Shown one piece after another: positions 9,347 to 18,965 of a stretch of 29,640 nt of DNA (positions within the stretch are counted from its first letter, which is position 1; every line of letters begins with the position of its first letter). Below the pieces are notes generated by a model that ran no database searches, was not told where the DNA came from, and saw only the letters and a list, made by a program, of their open reading frames with translations. The stretch lies in NCBI RefSeq assembly GCF_000278725.1, contig NZ_ALCA01000092.1:1-29640 (forward strand). The letters run 5' to 3'. Origin of the DNA: Actinomyces sp. ICM47. Its GTDB lineage: Bacteria; Actinomycetota; Actinomycetes; Actinomycetales; Actinomycetaceae. A program made the translations under genes and the position numbers.

Positions 9347-9403
9347 GCAGACCACCTCGCCGAAAAACGGCAAAAATGGGCTGTTATGGGTGAGGTGGTC
9401 TGC
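9347..9403. repeat. 57-bp hairpin element with 12-bp perfect arms
   Basis: GCAGACCACCTC (9347-9358) and GAGGTGGTCTGC (9392-9403) are perfect inverted arms around 33 bp. The interior starts with a second small hairpin, GCCG-AAAAA-CGGC. The element could be a miniature or REP-type repeat, or a structured RNA. No T-run follows either arm. Confidence 0.6.
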
Positions 9404-9451
9404 GATTTGGGCAAATCCAGGAACGAGGCAAACACGACCACCTACAACAGC

Positions 9452-9595
9452 GACTTTCCCGCGCAACACAGCCGACAAGTCACCACCCCAGCAACACGAT
9501 ATGTCCACCCCTCAAGGTGGCCTCAACCAACTAAAACACCAACTTTTCCCCACCAACAAGCCAAAAAGTCACCCTTTCAGCAACACGTAGTGTCC
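9452..9595. repeat. Imperfect direct repeat of about 54 bp, two copies
   Basis: 9452-9506 and 9542-9595 align with about 70-75% identity by eye. Shared blocks are ACTTT-CCC, AAGTCACC, CAGCAACACG and GTCC. The period is about 89 bp. The copies have diverged, so this looks like an old duplication in non-coding DNA. Confidence 0.5.
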
Positions 9596-9786
9596 TATCA
9601 CCCAAACTTTCATCCATCCCAGATAAACGATGCAATTCCAACGCTCTCATGTCAAAACTCGACAAGAGCCACAGGGGAATTACGTGCGACATTGTTGGTG
9701 AACCACGCCAACGCAGCACTAAGGACCGCGTTGAGGATGGATCACCGCAAGAACGGACCCAGTACGGTCTGACCCGTCATCCACGC

Positions 9787-9883
9787 GGATAGGAAACGAG
9801 CAGGCGGATAGGTTACTGCCTCACGGATAGCTTAATATCCTATCCACATACACATAACCTATCCATGTAGCCACTTCCTATCC
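9787..9883. repeat. Symmetric six-site array of CCTATCC motifs with 19-bp period
   Basis: GGATAGG occurs at 9787-9793 and 9806-9812, and GGATAGC at 9825-9831. The reverse complement CCTATCC occurs at 9839-9845, 9858-9864 and 9877-9883. Neighbouring sites within each arm start exactly 19 bp apart, and all three pairs mirror about position 9835. The DNA between sites is not conserved, so the motifs, not a long duplication, are what has been kept. This is the signature of a multi-site protein-binding locus (iteron, centromere-like or operator). TATCC is also the core of the DnaA box; 9840-9848 (CTATCCACA) is 8/9 to the consensus. The binder is unknown. Confidence 0.75.
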
Positions 9884-10000
9884 ACGTGCAGCCCGAATGA
9901 AGAGCGTAGAAGCACTCGAAGGCACCCAGAACCCAGATGGTCGCCAACCCCGGGCACCAACACACGCGCGCACACGCGCACACGCACACGGGCATAGCAA

Positions 10001-10026
10001 AAAGGGCCGACGTGAGCCGACCCCTT
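10001..10026 (-). terminator. Terminator of the DUF3566 gene
   Basis: The minus-strand transcript forms an 11-bp stem with a 4-nt loop (TCAC), including three G-U wobble pairs, directly followed by T residues (CCCTTTTTGC). It starts 13 nt after the stop at 10040 and probably ends the gyrase-side transcript. Confidence 0.75.
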
Positions 10027-10039
10027 GCGCGTGATGTTC

Positions 10040-10432
10040 TCACTCGTCCATGAGAGACACCTTAATGCCGCCCACCAGGGACGCGACGACGTTGTAGAGC
10101 ATGGCACCCAGCGTCGACAGGGCGGTGAGCAGAATGACGTTGATAACGGCGACGATGGTCGCGTAAGAGATGACGCGGGGCAGGCGCGCGTAGTCGAGGA
10201 GGTCAACGAAGCGACCGGCACCGACGGTCTGGAGGAATTCTTCGATCTGGCTGAAGACGTGCATGGCGTCGACCATGAGCCACAGGACGATGGTGGCGAT
10301 GACGAGCGCGATGCCCAGGGCGACTGACAGAAGGAAAGATACCTTCATGACGGTCCACGCGTCGATGCGCGCGATCGCCAGGTCAACTCGGCGGGGAGCG
10401 TCTGTGCGGGCGCTCGTGACGTGGTCACTCAT
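10040..10432 (-). CDS. DUF3566 membrane protein
   Basis: A 130-residue protein with two membrane segments (about residues 30-54 and 88-122). Between them lies a short segment, IEEFLQTVGAGRFVDLLDYARL. It matches the DUF3566 family, which actinobacteria keep directly after gyrA; the function is unproven. The ATG at 10430-10432 is chosen because GGAAGGA precedes it; an upstream ATG at 10453 would add seven residues but has no such site. The N-terminus is short and basic (RRVDLAIARID), unlike the long low-complexity N-terminus of some homologues. It lies 125 nt downstream of gyrA with a strong hairpin in the gap, so expression may depend on readthrough or its own promoter. Confidence 0.85.
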   Translation of the reverse strand: MSDHVTSARTDAPRRVDLAIARIDAWTVMKVSFLLSVALGIALVIATIVLWLMVDAMHVFSQIEEFLQTVGAGRFVDLLDYARLPRVISYATIVAVINVILLTALSTLGAMLYNVVASLVGGIKVSLMDE

Positions 10433-10517
10433 GTGATTCCTTCCAGGTCGCACTTCCTACAGCCAGGCTACCGTATCGCCGGGCCCCGGCGCAGGGTCCG
10501 CGCCGCTTTGGAATGTT

Positions 10518-10552
10518 GATCACGGGACGAGGGCAGGCCTCGTCCCGTGATC
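10518..10552 (-). terminator. Hairpin between gyrA and the DUF3566 gene
   Basis: A perfect 15-bp stem (GATCACGGGACGAGG with CCTCGTCCCGTGATC) and a 5-nt loop start 5 nt after the gyrA stop. No T-run follows, so it may act as a weak terminator, a pause site or a 3'-end stabiliser. Confidence 0.65.
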
Positions 10553-10557
10553 GTCAT

Positions 10558-13200
10558 TTACTTGTCGTACTTGTCGGTGTCGTCGGCTGTGTCGCCGCCT
10601 TCAGTGGGCGCATCCGTCTCGGCGAGGGTGCTCTCCTGGGGGAGGTCCTCGGTGGAGGCGTTCTGCGCGGAGTCGACCACAACTTCGTCACCAGAGTCGT
10701 CACTGGAATCGTCGCCGGAGTCGGGGTTACGGGTGATCGCGATGATGCGGTCGCCTTCGTCCGGTCGGGCAAAGATGACGCCCATAGTGTTGCGGGTGGT
10801 GGGTCGAACGTCGGAGGCGTTGACTTGGACGAGTTTGCCGGATTCGGTGATGACCATGACGTCTTCGTCGGGGCGCACGACGAGGGCACCGACGAGGCCG
10901 CCGCGTTCGTCGACGAGCTTGCCGACGCGCACGCCGAGGGTGCCACGCGACTTGGTCGGGTATTCGTCGACGGGGGTGCGCTTGGCGTAGCCGGATTCGG
11001 TGACGATCAGCAGGTCGGTGTCCTCGCGCGGGACCTCCATGCTGAGGAGCTCGTCGTCGCCGCGGAACTTCATGCCGCGCACGCCGGAGGTGGAGCGGCC
11101 CATGGAGCGCAGCTGCTCGTCGGTGGCGGTGAAGCGCACTGCCTGGCCGTCGCGGGAGACGAGGATGAGGTCCTCGTCGGCCATGATGGTCTGCGCGGAA
11201 ACCAGCTCGTCGGGCTTGCCGTCTTCGTCCTCGCGCAGGTTGATGGCGATGATGCCGCCGGAGCGGGGCGAGTTGTACAGGCTCAGCGGGGTCTTCTTCA
11301 CCAGGCCGCGCTTGGTGGCCAGGACCAGGTAGTCGGCGTCTTCGTAGGTGCGGATCGCGAGGACCTGTGCGATGTGCTCGTCGGGCTGGAAGGCCAGCAG
11401 GTTGGCGACGTGCTGGCCCTTGGCGTCGCGACCGCCTTCGGGGATCTCGTAGGCCTTGGCGCGGTAGACGCGGCCGAGGTTGGTGAAGAAGAGCAGCCAG
11501 TTGTGCGTGGTCGTGACGAAGAAGTGTTCGACCACGTCGTCGCCGCGCAGCTGGGTGCCGCGCACGCCTTTGCCGCCGCGCTTCTGCGAGCGGTAGTTGT
11601 CTGTGCGGGTGCGCTTGGCGAAGCCGTCGCGGGTGATGGTGACGACGACGTCCTCTTCGGGGATGAGGTCTTCCATCGACATTTCCCCGTCGAAGGGAAG
11701 GATGCGGGTGCGGCGCTCGTCGCCGAACTTGTCGACGATTTCGGACAGTTCGGTGGAGATGATGGCGCGCTGGTGCTCGGGCTTGGCGAGGATGTCGTTG
11801 AGGTCGTCGACGCGGGCCTTGAGTTCGGCGTACTCGTCCATGATCTTCTGACGCTCGAGGGCGGCGAGGCGGCGCAGCTGGAGGGCCAGGATCGCGTCGG
11901 CCTGGATGGCGTCCACGTCGAGCAGTTCGATCAGGCCGGCGCGGGCCTCGTCGACGGTGGGGGAGCGGCGGATGAGGGCGATGACCTCGTCGAGGGCGTC
12001 GAGGGCCTTCAGGTAGCCTTCGAGGATGTGCAGGCGTTCGAGGGCCTTGCGCAGGCGGAAGCGCGTGCGGCGCACGATGACGTCCATCTGGTGGGTGATC
12101 CAGTGGCGGATGAAGCCGTCGATGGACAGGGTGCGGGGTACGCCGTCGACGAGCGCGAGCATGTTGGCGGAGAAGTTCTCCTGCAGGCTGGTGCGCTTGT
12201 AGAGGTTGTTGAGGACGACCTTGGCGACGGCGTCGCGCTTGAGGACGATGACGAGGCGCTGACCAGTACGACCGGAGGTTTCGTCGCGGATGTCGGCGAT
12301 GCCGCCGATTGCTCCGTCGCGCACGAGCTGGGCGATCTTATCGGCCAGGTTGTCGGGGTTGACCTGGTAGGGCAGCTCGGTGACGACGAGGCACTGGCGA
12401 CCCTGGATTTCCTCAACGTTCACGACGGCGCGCTGCGTGATGGAGCCCCGACCGGTGCGGTAGGCGTCTTCGATGCCCTTGTGGCCGAGGATGGTGGCGC
12501 CGGTGGGGAAGTCGGGTCCGGGGATCAGCTTGAGGAGTGCTTCGAGGAGTTCTTCGCGCGAGGCCTCAGGGTTGTCGAGCGCCCACTGGACGCCGCGCGC
12601 GAGTTCGCGCAAGTTGTGCGGCGGGATGCGCGTGGCCATGCCGACGGCGATGCCTTCGGATCCGTTGGCCAGAAGGTTGGGGAAACGGGCAGGCAGGATG
12701 GTGGGTTCCTGGTTGCGGCCGTCGTAGTTGTCCTGGAAATCGACGCATTCTTCGTCGATGTCGCGGACCATTTCCATGGCCAGGGGCGCCATCTTGCACT
12801 CGGTGTAACGGGGGGCCGCAGGGCCCAGGTTGCCGGGGGTGCCGAAGTTGCCCTGGCCGGCGACGAGGGGGTAGCGCAGCGACCAGGGCTGCACGAGGCG
12901 TGCGAGGGCGTCGTAGATCGCAGCGTCACCGTGGGGGTGGTAGTTACCCATGACCTCGCCGACGACGCGGGAGGACTTGGAGAACGAGGAGGTGGGGCGG
13001 TATCCGCCGTCGTACATGGCGTACAGGACGCGACGGTGGACGGGCTTGAGGCCGTCGCGTACGTCGGGCAGAGCGCGTCCGACGATGACGCTCATCGCGT
13101 AGTCGAGGTAGGAGCGCTGCATCTCCTTTTGCAGGTCGACCTGGCGAATGCGCTCGGTGTCCGAGATGTGCCGCGCGTCAGTAGTCTGCTCGTCGCTCAC
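10558..13200 (-). CDS. gyrA: DNA gyrase subunit A
   Basis: The breakage-reunion subunit of type IIA topoisomerase. It cuts and rejoins DNA through Tyr132 (in PRYTECK) and, as A2B2 with GyrB, introduces negative supercoils. The 880-residue length is normal. The order is the winged-helix/tower core ([21 protein letters not shown] near residues 30-50, [10 protein letters not shown] at 88-97), a coiled coil, then the C-terminal beta-pinwheel with the GyrA box QKRGGKG near residue 540, which is needed for DNA wrapping. The tail is acidic and of low complexity. At the place of E. coli Ser83 there is Ala93, and Asp97 (E. coli Asp87) is kept; the same Ala occurs in Mycobacterium tuberculosis. The start is the GTG at 13200 with AAGGA upstream. 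It lies 75 nt after gyrB, very likely co-transcribed. Confidence 0.98.
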   Translation of the reverse strand: MSDEQTTDARHISDTERIRQVDLQKEMQRSYLDYAMSVIVGRALPDVRDGLKPVHRRVLYAMYDGGYRPTSSFSKSSRVVGEVMGNYHPHGDAAIYDALARLVQPWSLRYPLVAGQGNFGTPGNLGPAAPRYTECKMAPLAMEMVRDIDEECVDFQDNYDGRNQEPTILPARFPNLLANGSEGIAVGMATRIPPHNLRELARGVQWALDNPEASREELLEALLKLIPGPDFPTGATILGHKGIEDAYRTGRGSITQRAVVNVEEIQGRQCLVVTELPYQVNPDNLADKIAQLVRDGAIGGIADIRDETSGRTGQRLVIVLKRDAVAKVVLNNLYKRTSLQENFSANMLALVDGVPRTLSIDGFIRHWITHQMDVIVRRTRFRLRKALERLHILEGYLKALDALDEVIALIRRSPTVDEARAGLIELLDVDAIQADAILALQLRRLAALERQKIMDEYAELKARVDDLNDILAKPEHQRAIISTELSEIVDKFGDERRTRILPFDGEMSMEDLIPEEDVVVTITRDGFAKRTRTDNYRSQKRGGKGVRGTQLRGDDVVEHFFVTTTHNWLLFFTNLGRVYRAKAYEIPEGGRDAKGQHVANLLAFQPDEHIAQVLAIRTYEDADYLVLATKRGLVKKTPLSLYNSPRSGGIIAINLREDEDGKPDELVSAQTIMADEDLILVSRDGQAVRFTATDEQLRSMGRSTSGVRGMKFRGDDELLSMEVPREDTDLLIVTESGYAKRTPVDEYPTKSRGTLGVRVGKLVDERGGLVGALVVRPDEDVMVITESGKLVQVNASDVRPTTRNTMGVIFARPDEGDRIIAITRNPDSGDDSSDDSGDEVVVDSAQNASTEDLPQESTLAETDAPTEGGDTADDTDKYDK

Positions 13201-13275
13201 GTTTTTCCTTACGTTGTTTCTGCTCGATCAGACCTGCCCGGTACGAGGCCGGGGCTGGGCTGATCGCGGGTGATG

Positions 13276-15300
<2,025 letters not shown>

Positions 15301-15346
15301 GTGGCTCCCCTCGCATTGCGCGAAAAATAGATGTTTAACCTTGTAG

Positions 15347-15355
15347 ATTCTACCA
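15347..15355 (-). promoter_or_regulatory. Candidate extended -10 promoter of gyrBA
   Basis: The minus strand reads TGGTAGAAT, a TGn-TAGAAT extended -10 element about 45 bp before the gyrB start. No good -35 lies 17 bp upstream, which extended -10 promoters tolerate. The surrounding DNA is AT-rich. Confidence 0.4.
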
Positions 15356-15476
15356 AAAATGGGGCTTGCACCAGGGACTGACAGACCCGGAAGGTTACTT
15401 TACAAACTGCGAGATTGCAACGAAAACGACACTGTGATCAGTCGCATTACGAGTGCTACTGCGACGCGACAACACG

Positions 15477-15506
15477 GGGCCGCCCTCCCGGATGGGAGGG
15501 CGGCCC
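15477..15506 (-). terminator. Strong hairpin downstream of the DUF5067-like gene
   Basis: A perfect 13-bp GC-rich stem (GGGCCGCCCTCCC with GGGAGGGCGGCCC) with a 4-nt loop lies about 95 nt after the stop at 15599. It has no clear T-run. It would separate this gene from gyrB. The spacer 15301-15598 otherwise holds only a small inverted repeat, GTCGCA and TGCGAC, near 15442-15466. Confidence 0.65.
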
Positions 15507-15598
15507 GTTCGCGCACATGCGCAGTGTCGGTATGGGTAAAGATCAGCACGCCGTGGTGGGTGCCGAATGGCTCACCTCAGCCTATTGACGAGCGAAGG

Positions 15599-16501
15599 TC
15601 ACGGCTGCCAAGTCCAGTCGGGGATGTTGGCATTAAAGTCGTCCCAGTCGAGCGTCTTGAAGGTGACGGGATCGTTCGGGTAGGGCATCTTGTAGGCCTT
15701 CTGGAAGGTCTTGGTCTGGCCGACGGGGACGCGCACGATGGCGAAGTTGTCGTAGCCAGCGGGCTCCTTGCCCTTAGCGTAGTAAGCAGGGTTCATGTCG
15801 ATACCCTTCTGCTTCAGCGAGGGGGTGTTGAGCAGCGCGGACTGCTCCTCGGTGGAGTTGTTCGTCATCGAGTAGGTGACGACGAGCGTGTCAGAACCTT
15901 CCTTGTCGGCGGGACCCTTCTCGATCTTCGTGATCTCAATGTGGAGACCGGAGGAGTAGTCGACCGAGTACTGGCCGTTCGCGTGGTAGCCGCCGGGGTT
16001 CGGCGCAGCGGTCGGGGCAGAGCTGGTAGCAGACGTCGTCGGCTTCGGCGCGCTAGTCGTCGGGTTCGGAGCCTGAGTCGTCGGGTTCGGCGCGCTAGTC
16101 GTCGGGTCGGCCGTCGCACTGGTGGAGGTGGAGTCCGAATCCGGATCCTCTTCTTCGTCGCCGCTGAGGAAGAAGTATGCGCCGACGCCGATGAGGATGA
16201 GCACGAGAACGCCCGCGATGCCGCCGATGATCAGCGGAAGCTTCGACTTGGGTCCCTCAGGCTGCATACCCGGCATACCCGGCATTCCCGCCCCGTACTG
16301 CGCCTGTGCGCCGTACTGCGCCTGTGCGCCGTACTGGTCCACGTAACCAGCGGGCATCTGCTGGGTCTGATCCACGTAGCCGCCCTGCGCATAGGCGTTA
16401 GGGTCAGGCTGGCCGTATGGCTGCTGCGAACCAGGGTAACCACCCTGGTCATTTCCCTGGTTCCAGGGATCCTGGCCCCCGGGAGCGTACGGGTTACTCA
16501 T
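15599..16501 (-). CDS. Membrane-anchored protein with extracellular DUF5067-like domain
   Basis: A 300-residue protein of four parts. Residues 1-86 are a Gly/Tyr/Gln/Pro-rich cytoplasmic tail with a YGAQAQ repeat and GMPGMPGM. About residues 87-112 form one membrane segment (LPLIIGGIAGVLVLILIGVGAYFFL). An acidic stretch and a Thr/Ser/Pro linker with PTTSAPNPTT-type repeats follow, typical of a wall-spanning stalk. The C-terminal domain (about 175-300) contains LHIEITKIEKGP and TLVVTYSMTNNSTEE, resembling DUF5067/DUF4352 immunoglobulin-like domains. Function is unknown; related domains sit outside the membrane of Gram-positive bacteria. The start is the ATG at 16501 with GAGGAG upstream. The gene lies as a single unit between gyrB and dciA, where most actinobacteria have none, and is flanked by non-coding DNA. 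Confidence 0.75.
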   Translation of the reverse strand: MSNPYAPGGQDPWNQGNDQGGYPGSQQPYGQPDPNAYAQGGYVDQTQQMPAGYVDQYGAQAQYGAQAQYGAGMPGMPGMQPEGPKSKLPLIIGGIAGVLVLILIGVGAYFFLSGDEEEDPDSDSTSTSATADPTTSAPNPTTQAPNPTTSAPKPTTSATSSAPTAAPNPGGYHANGQYSVDYSSGLHIEITKIEKGPADKEGSDTLVVTYSMTNNSTEEQSALLNTPSLKQKGIDMNPAYYAKGKEPAGYDNFAIVRVPVGQTKTFQKAYKMPYPNDPVTFKTLDWDDFNANIPDWTWQP

Positions 16502-16795
16502 AGTGACTCCTCATAGAAAGCGCACCAATGTGCGGGATGACATTTGGAAGCGTAGCAAAATCTGACCGAAATGGGGAGTGGTTTTTATACACCGCCGCCA
16601 GTTAGTCAAGGTTTTGCCTGCAATTCCGCGCAAGTTCCGTCGTTTCGCTCGACCCCGAAACCCACTCGTCGCGGGGGCGCGAGTCCCAGAATGTGAACGA
16701 ACTAACGTAACTTATCAGAATATCTTGTTTACCATTCCCCCTCAAGGGGCGGATTAATGTCGCACATCACACTTTCTCAACCATTGCGACGACTA
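16502..16795. other. Non-coding spacer upstream of the DUF5067-like gene
   Basis: About 290 bp without a gene. It must hold the promoter of the DUF5067-like gene. Small hairpins are visible (CGCAC-CAAT-GTGCG near 16522-16535 and CCCC-CTCAA-GGGG near 16737-16749). The part from 16685 to 16800 is AT-richer than the genes. Confidence 0.5.
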
Positions 16796-16981
16796 TCAAC
16801 CATCAAACGAAGCGGGGCACCACGTCCACTGGTGCTCTTTCTTCACATTGTCCGAGTTCGTCGTGTCGACGTGCCCGAGGTTCTTCGACAGGTCGGCTAA
16901 GTACTGGTCGGTCGGTGTGGGCTGCTCATCGTTGTTTCACCATTGGATGATCTCTCCGACGAGCCTATGACAACCTGATCG
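16796..16981 (-). pseudogene. Possible gene remnant after dciA, interrupted by a stop
   Basis: Read on the minus strand, this DNA encodes a protein-like stretch: HRLVGEIIQW, then an in-frame TGA at 16937-16939, then NNDEQPTPTDQYLADLSKN, continuing through HVDTTNSDNVKKE and QWTWCPASFDG to a natural stop at 16796-16798. The 46 residues after the internal stop have a mixed soluble composition unlike the Arg/Pro/Ser-rich shadow frames elsewhere. No start codon or ribosome binding site is seen. The simplest reading is the C-terminal end of a lost gene, perhaps left by the insertion that separated dciA from gyrB. The family is not recognised. Confidence 0.4.
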
Positions 16982-16995
16982 CCCGGCAACAAGGC

Positions 16996-17775
16996 CTATC
17001 CGTAGTCCGCCCGGGGGCCTCGGCCTCGAACGACGTAGGGGCCTTTCTTCCAGGAGGGGGCGACGGGGCCCAGGATGATCAACTGTTCGACGACGCCGGA
17101 TCCTACTTCCTCGGCGATGCGCCGCTCGACGCTGGGCAGCATGAGCTGGAGCTGTTTGGCTCTGGCAGTAGAGTCGGCACGCACGATGAGTTTGTGTCCA
17201 TCAAAGGTCTCAATGAACGTGTGATCCGCGTTGTTGGGACCCACGATGTCCCGCCATTTCGCCATGACGGACCCCATTTTGGTGGGGGTGTCCCATTCGC
17301 GTATCTTGATCGTGCGCGCCAGGATTGCACCCAGCGAGTCGGCCCGCCGGTAGCGCGGGCGCATGGCGGCCATGCCGGGGGATCGGCTCCACGAGTCTTC
17401 GGTTCCCGCCAGGGCTTGGCGCAGCGCGGCGAGGTCGCCCTCGGGGTCATCCTCGGCGGACGAGGCCGGGGCGGGCACTCCGTTCACGTGTCCGTAGGCG
17501 GCGGCGCGGGCGGCGGCGCGAGCCTGGACGCCGTCGGTGCCGTCCGCGGCGAGGCGGCCGAGTCCGTCGGTTTCGATGGCCGCGTATTCGCTGGATCCAT
17601 CGAGGGTGCGCCTGGGGCGGGTTTCGTCGAGGCCCCAGGAGGGCAGGGTGGAGCGGATATATCCGTGGTTGCGGGCGACGCGCTGGGCGCGTTCGAGGGC
17701 GCGGACGACGAATTCGTCGGGGTCCTCGTCGGCGGTGATCGGCGAGGTGGCGGTGAATTCGTCGCGTTCAGACAT
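16996..17775 (-). CDS. dciA: DciA-type replicative helicase loader (DUF721)
   Basis: A 259-residue protein with a DUF721 domain in its C-terminal half (about residues 135-245: ADSLGAILARTIKIREWDTPT, VMAKWRDIVGPNNADHT, LIVRADSTARAKQLQLMLPS). DciA proteins bind DnaB and help load it at the origin in bacteria without DnaC/DnaI; none is seen here. The N-terminal half is charged and Ala-rich, presumably disordered, and contains RALERAQRVARNHGYIRS. The ATG at 17775 is chosen because it overlaps the 3' end of recF by 8 nt, which suggests translational coupling; an open frame continues upstream inside recF but is a shadow. It forms one transcript with dnaN and recF and ends just before the gene remnant. 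Confidence 0.85.
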   Translation of the reverse strand: MSERDEFTATSPITADEDPDEFVVRALERAQRVARNHGYIRSTLPSWGLDETRPRRTLDGSSEYAAIETDGLGRLAADGTDGVQARAAARAAAYGHVNGVPAPASSAEDDPEGDLAALRQALAGTEDSWSRSPGMAAMRPRYRRADSLGAILARTIKIREWDTPTKMGSVMAKWRDIVGPNNADHTFIETFDGHKLIVRADSTARAKQLQLMLPSVERRIAEEVGSGVVEQLIILGPVAPSWKKGPYVVRGRGPRADYG

Positions 17776-18964
17776 GGTCGGAGGCGTCGATGATGGTGCC
17801 GCGCTCGGGGTCGAGGCGCACGTGGAGGGCGTGGTGGTCGAGGGAGGGTGGCAGGTCGGCGGCGACCGCGCAGGTGACGATGATCTGTTCGGCCTTCGAG
17901 GCCAGGGCTGCCAGGCCCGACCGGCGTGAGGAGTCGAGTTCGGCGAAGACATCGTCGAGGATAAGGATCGGGGTGTCGCCATCGTCGCTGAGTAGTTCGA
18001 AGGACCCGAGACGCAGGGCGAGGGCGACAGACCAGGATTCGCCGTGGGAGGCGTAGCCTTTGACGGGCATGGTGCCGAGGCTGAGGGTCAGGTCGTCGCG
18101 GTGCGCGCCGACGAGGTTGACGCCGCGCTCGGTTTCCTTCTCACGAACGAGCGCGAGCGCTGCGAGCAGACGCTGGGTTTGCGCGTCCACGTCGGTGAGG
18201 TCGGCGCTGGCCGGGTTATCGGGATCCGTACCGATGATGCGGTCGACAGAGGCGTCGAAGGCGAGGCACAGGTGGCGCGGCGAATCGGCGACGTCGTCAT
18301 AGGCGCGCGCGGCCGGCTCGATGAGCGAAGCCGCGATGGACGCTCGCGTGGCCGTGATGCGCGCGGACAGGGCGGCAAACTGCTGATCCCACACCTCTAA
18401 CGTCGATAGGTCGGGGGATTGGCCGCGGCGGATCGAGGCCTGGGCGGCCTTCATGAGCGCGGCGCGCTGGCGCGCGACCCGGTCGAAGTCGGAGCGCACG
18501 GAGGCATGGATGGGGGAGAGCTGCGTGGCCAGATCGTCCAGGAAGGAGCGTCGCACCGACGGGTCACCGCGCACGAGCGAGAGGTCCTCGGGCGCGAACA
18601 CGACCGTGCGCACGATGCCCAGGATCTCGCGGGGCCTCACCTGCGTACGGTTAATGCGCGCCCGATTTGCCTTGCCGCGCACGATTTCCAGCTCGATGAC
18701 CTGCTCGCGGCCTGAGGCCACGACCCGCGCGCGGATGACGGCTCCACCCGGGGCGGCCTCGGCCTCGTCGATGGGGATTCGCACGAGCGCGCCCTCCGCG
18801 CCGACCCTGTGCGACGAGAAAGTGGACAGGTAGGCGAGAGCCTCGACGAGGTTGGTCTTGCCCTGGCCGTTCGCGCCCACGAGGACTGTGGGTCCCGCGG
18901 GCAGCTCGACGACCCCATGCTTCCAGGAGCGGAAGTCGTCGAGGGCCAGGTGGGAGACGCGCAC
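17768..18964 (-). CDS. recF: DNA replication and repair protein RecF
   Basis: A 398-residue SMC-like ATPase that binds gapped DNA and, with RecO and RecR, helps load RecA during repair of stalled forks. Walker A is GANGQGKTN (residues 30-38). The ABC-type signature region is SHGESWSVALALRLG, and Walker B is PILILDDVFAELD, directly followed by the D-loop. The FAPEDLSLVRGDPSVRR motif is typical of RecF. The start is the GTG at 18964, one base after the dnaN stop (TGA-C-GTG), so translation is probably coupled. The 3' end overlaps dciA by 8 nt. The length is normal for actinobacteria, and no gnd gene lies between dnaN and recF, unlike in mycobacteria. Confidence 0.97.
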   Translation of the reverse strand: MRVSHLALDDFRSWKHGVVELPAGPTVLVGANGQGKTNLVEALAYLSTFSSHRVGAEGALVRIPIDEAEAAPGGAVIRARVVASGREQVIELEIVRGKANRARINRTQVRPREILGIVRTVVFAPEDLSLVRGDPSVRRSFLDDLATQLSPIHASVRSDFDRVARQRAALMKAAQASIRRGQSPDLSTLEVWDQQFAALSARITATRASIAASLIEPAARAYDDVADSPRHLCLAFDASVDRIIGTDPDNPASADLTDVDAQTQRLLAALALVREKETERGVNLVGAHRDDLTLSLGTMPVKGYASHGESWSVALALRLGSFELLSDDGDTPILILDDVFAELDSSRRSGLAALASKAEQIIVTCAVAADLPPSLDHHALHVRLDPERGTIIDASDHV

Positions 18965-18965
18965 G

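Larger units (their letters stand above)
8858..10000. other. Repeat-rich intergenic spacer without a credible gene
   Basis: About 1.1 kb between the hydrolase and the DUF3566 terminator. Open frames (for example 9209-9772 plus and 9187-9441 minus) show no family, no domain and no good ribosome binding site. The spacer instead holds a 31-bp direct repeat (8977-9047), a hairpin element (9347-9403), a longer imperfect direct repeat (9452-9595), a six-site symmetric array (9787-9883) and an alternating CA/CG tract (about 9957-9990). Its composition is less GC-rich from about 9400 to 9880 than in the neighbouring genes, and the plus strand is rich in C and A there. This could be decayed mobile DNA or a regulatory or structural locus. 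Confidence 0.6.

Noticed and set aside
9209..9772. A 187-codon plus-strand frame in the spacer
   Set aside because: It crosses the hairpin element and the direct repeats, shows no domain, has a Pro/Thr/Gln-rich composition from base bias, and has no ribosome site.
10513..13263. A 916-codon plus-strand frame over gyrA and a 686-codon one over gyrB
   Set aside because: They mirror the codon structure of undoubted gyrA and gyrB; composition is low-complexity Val/Gly/Asp.
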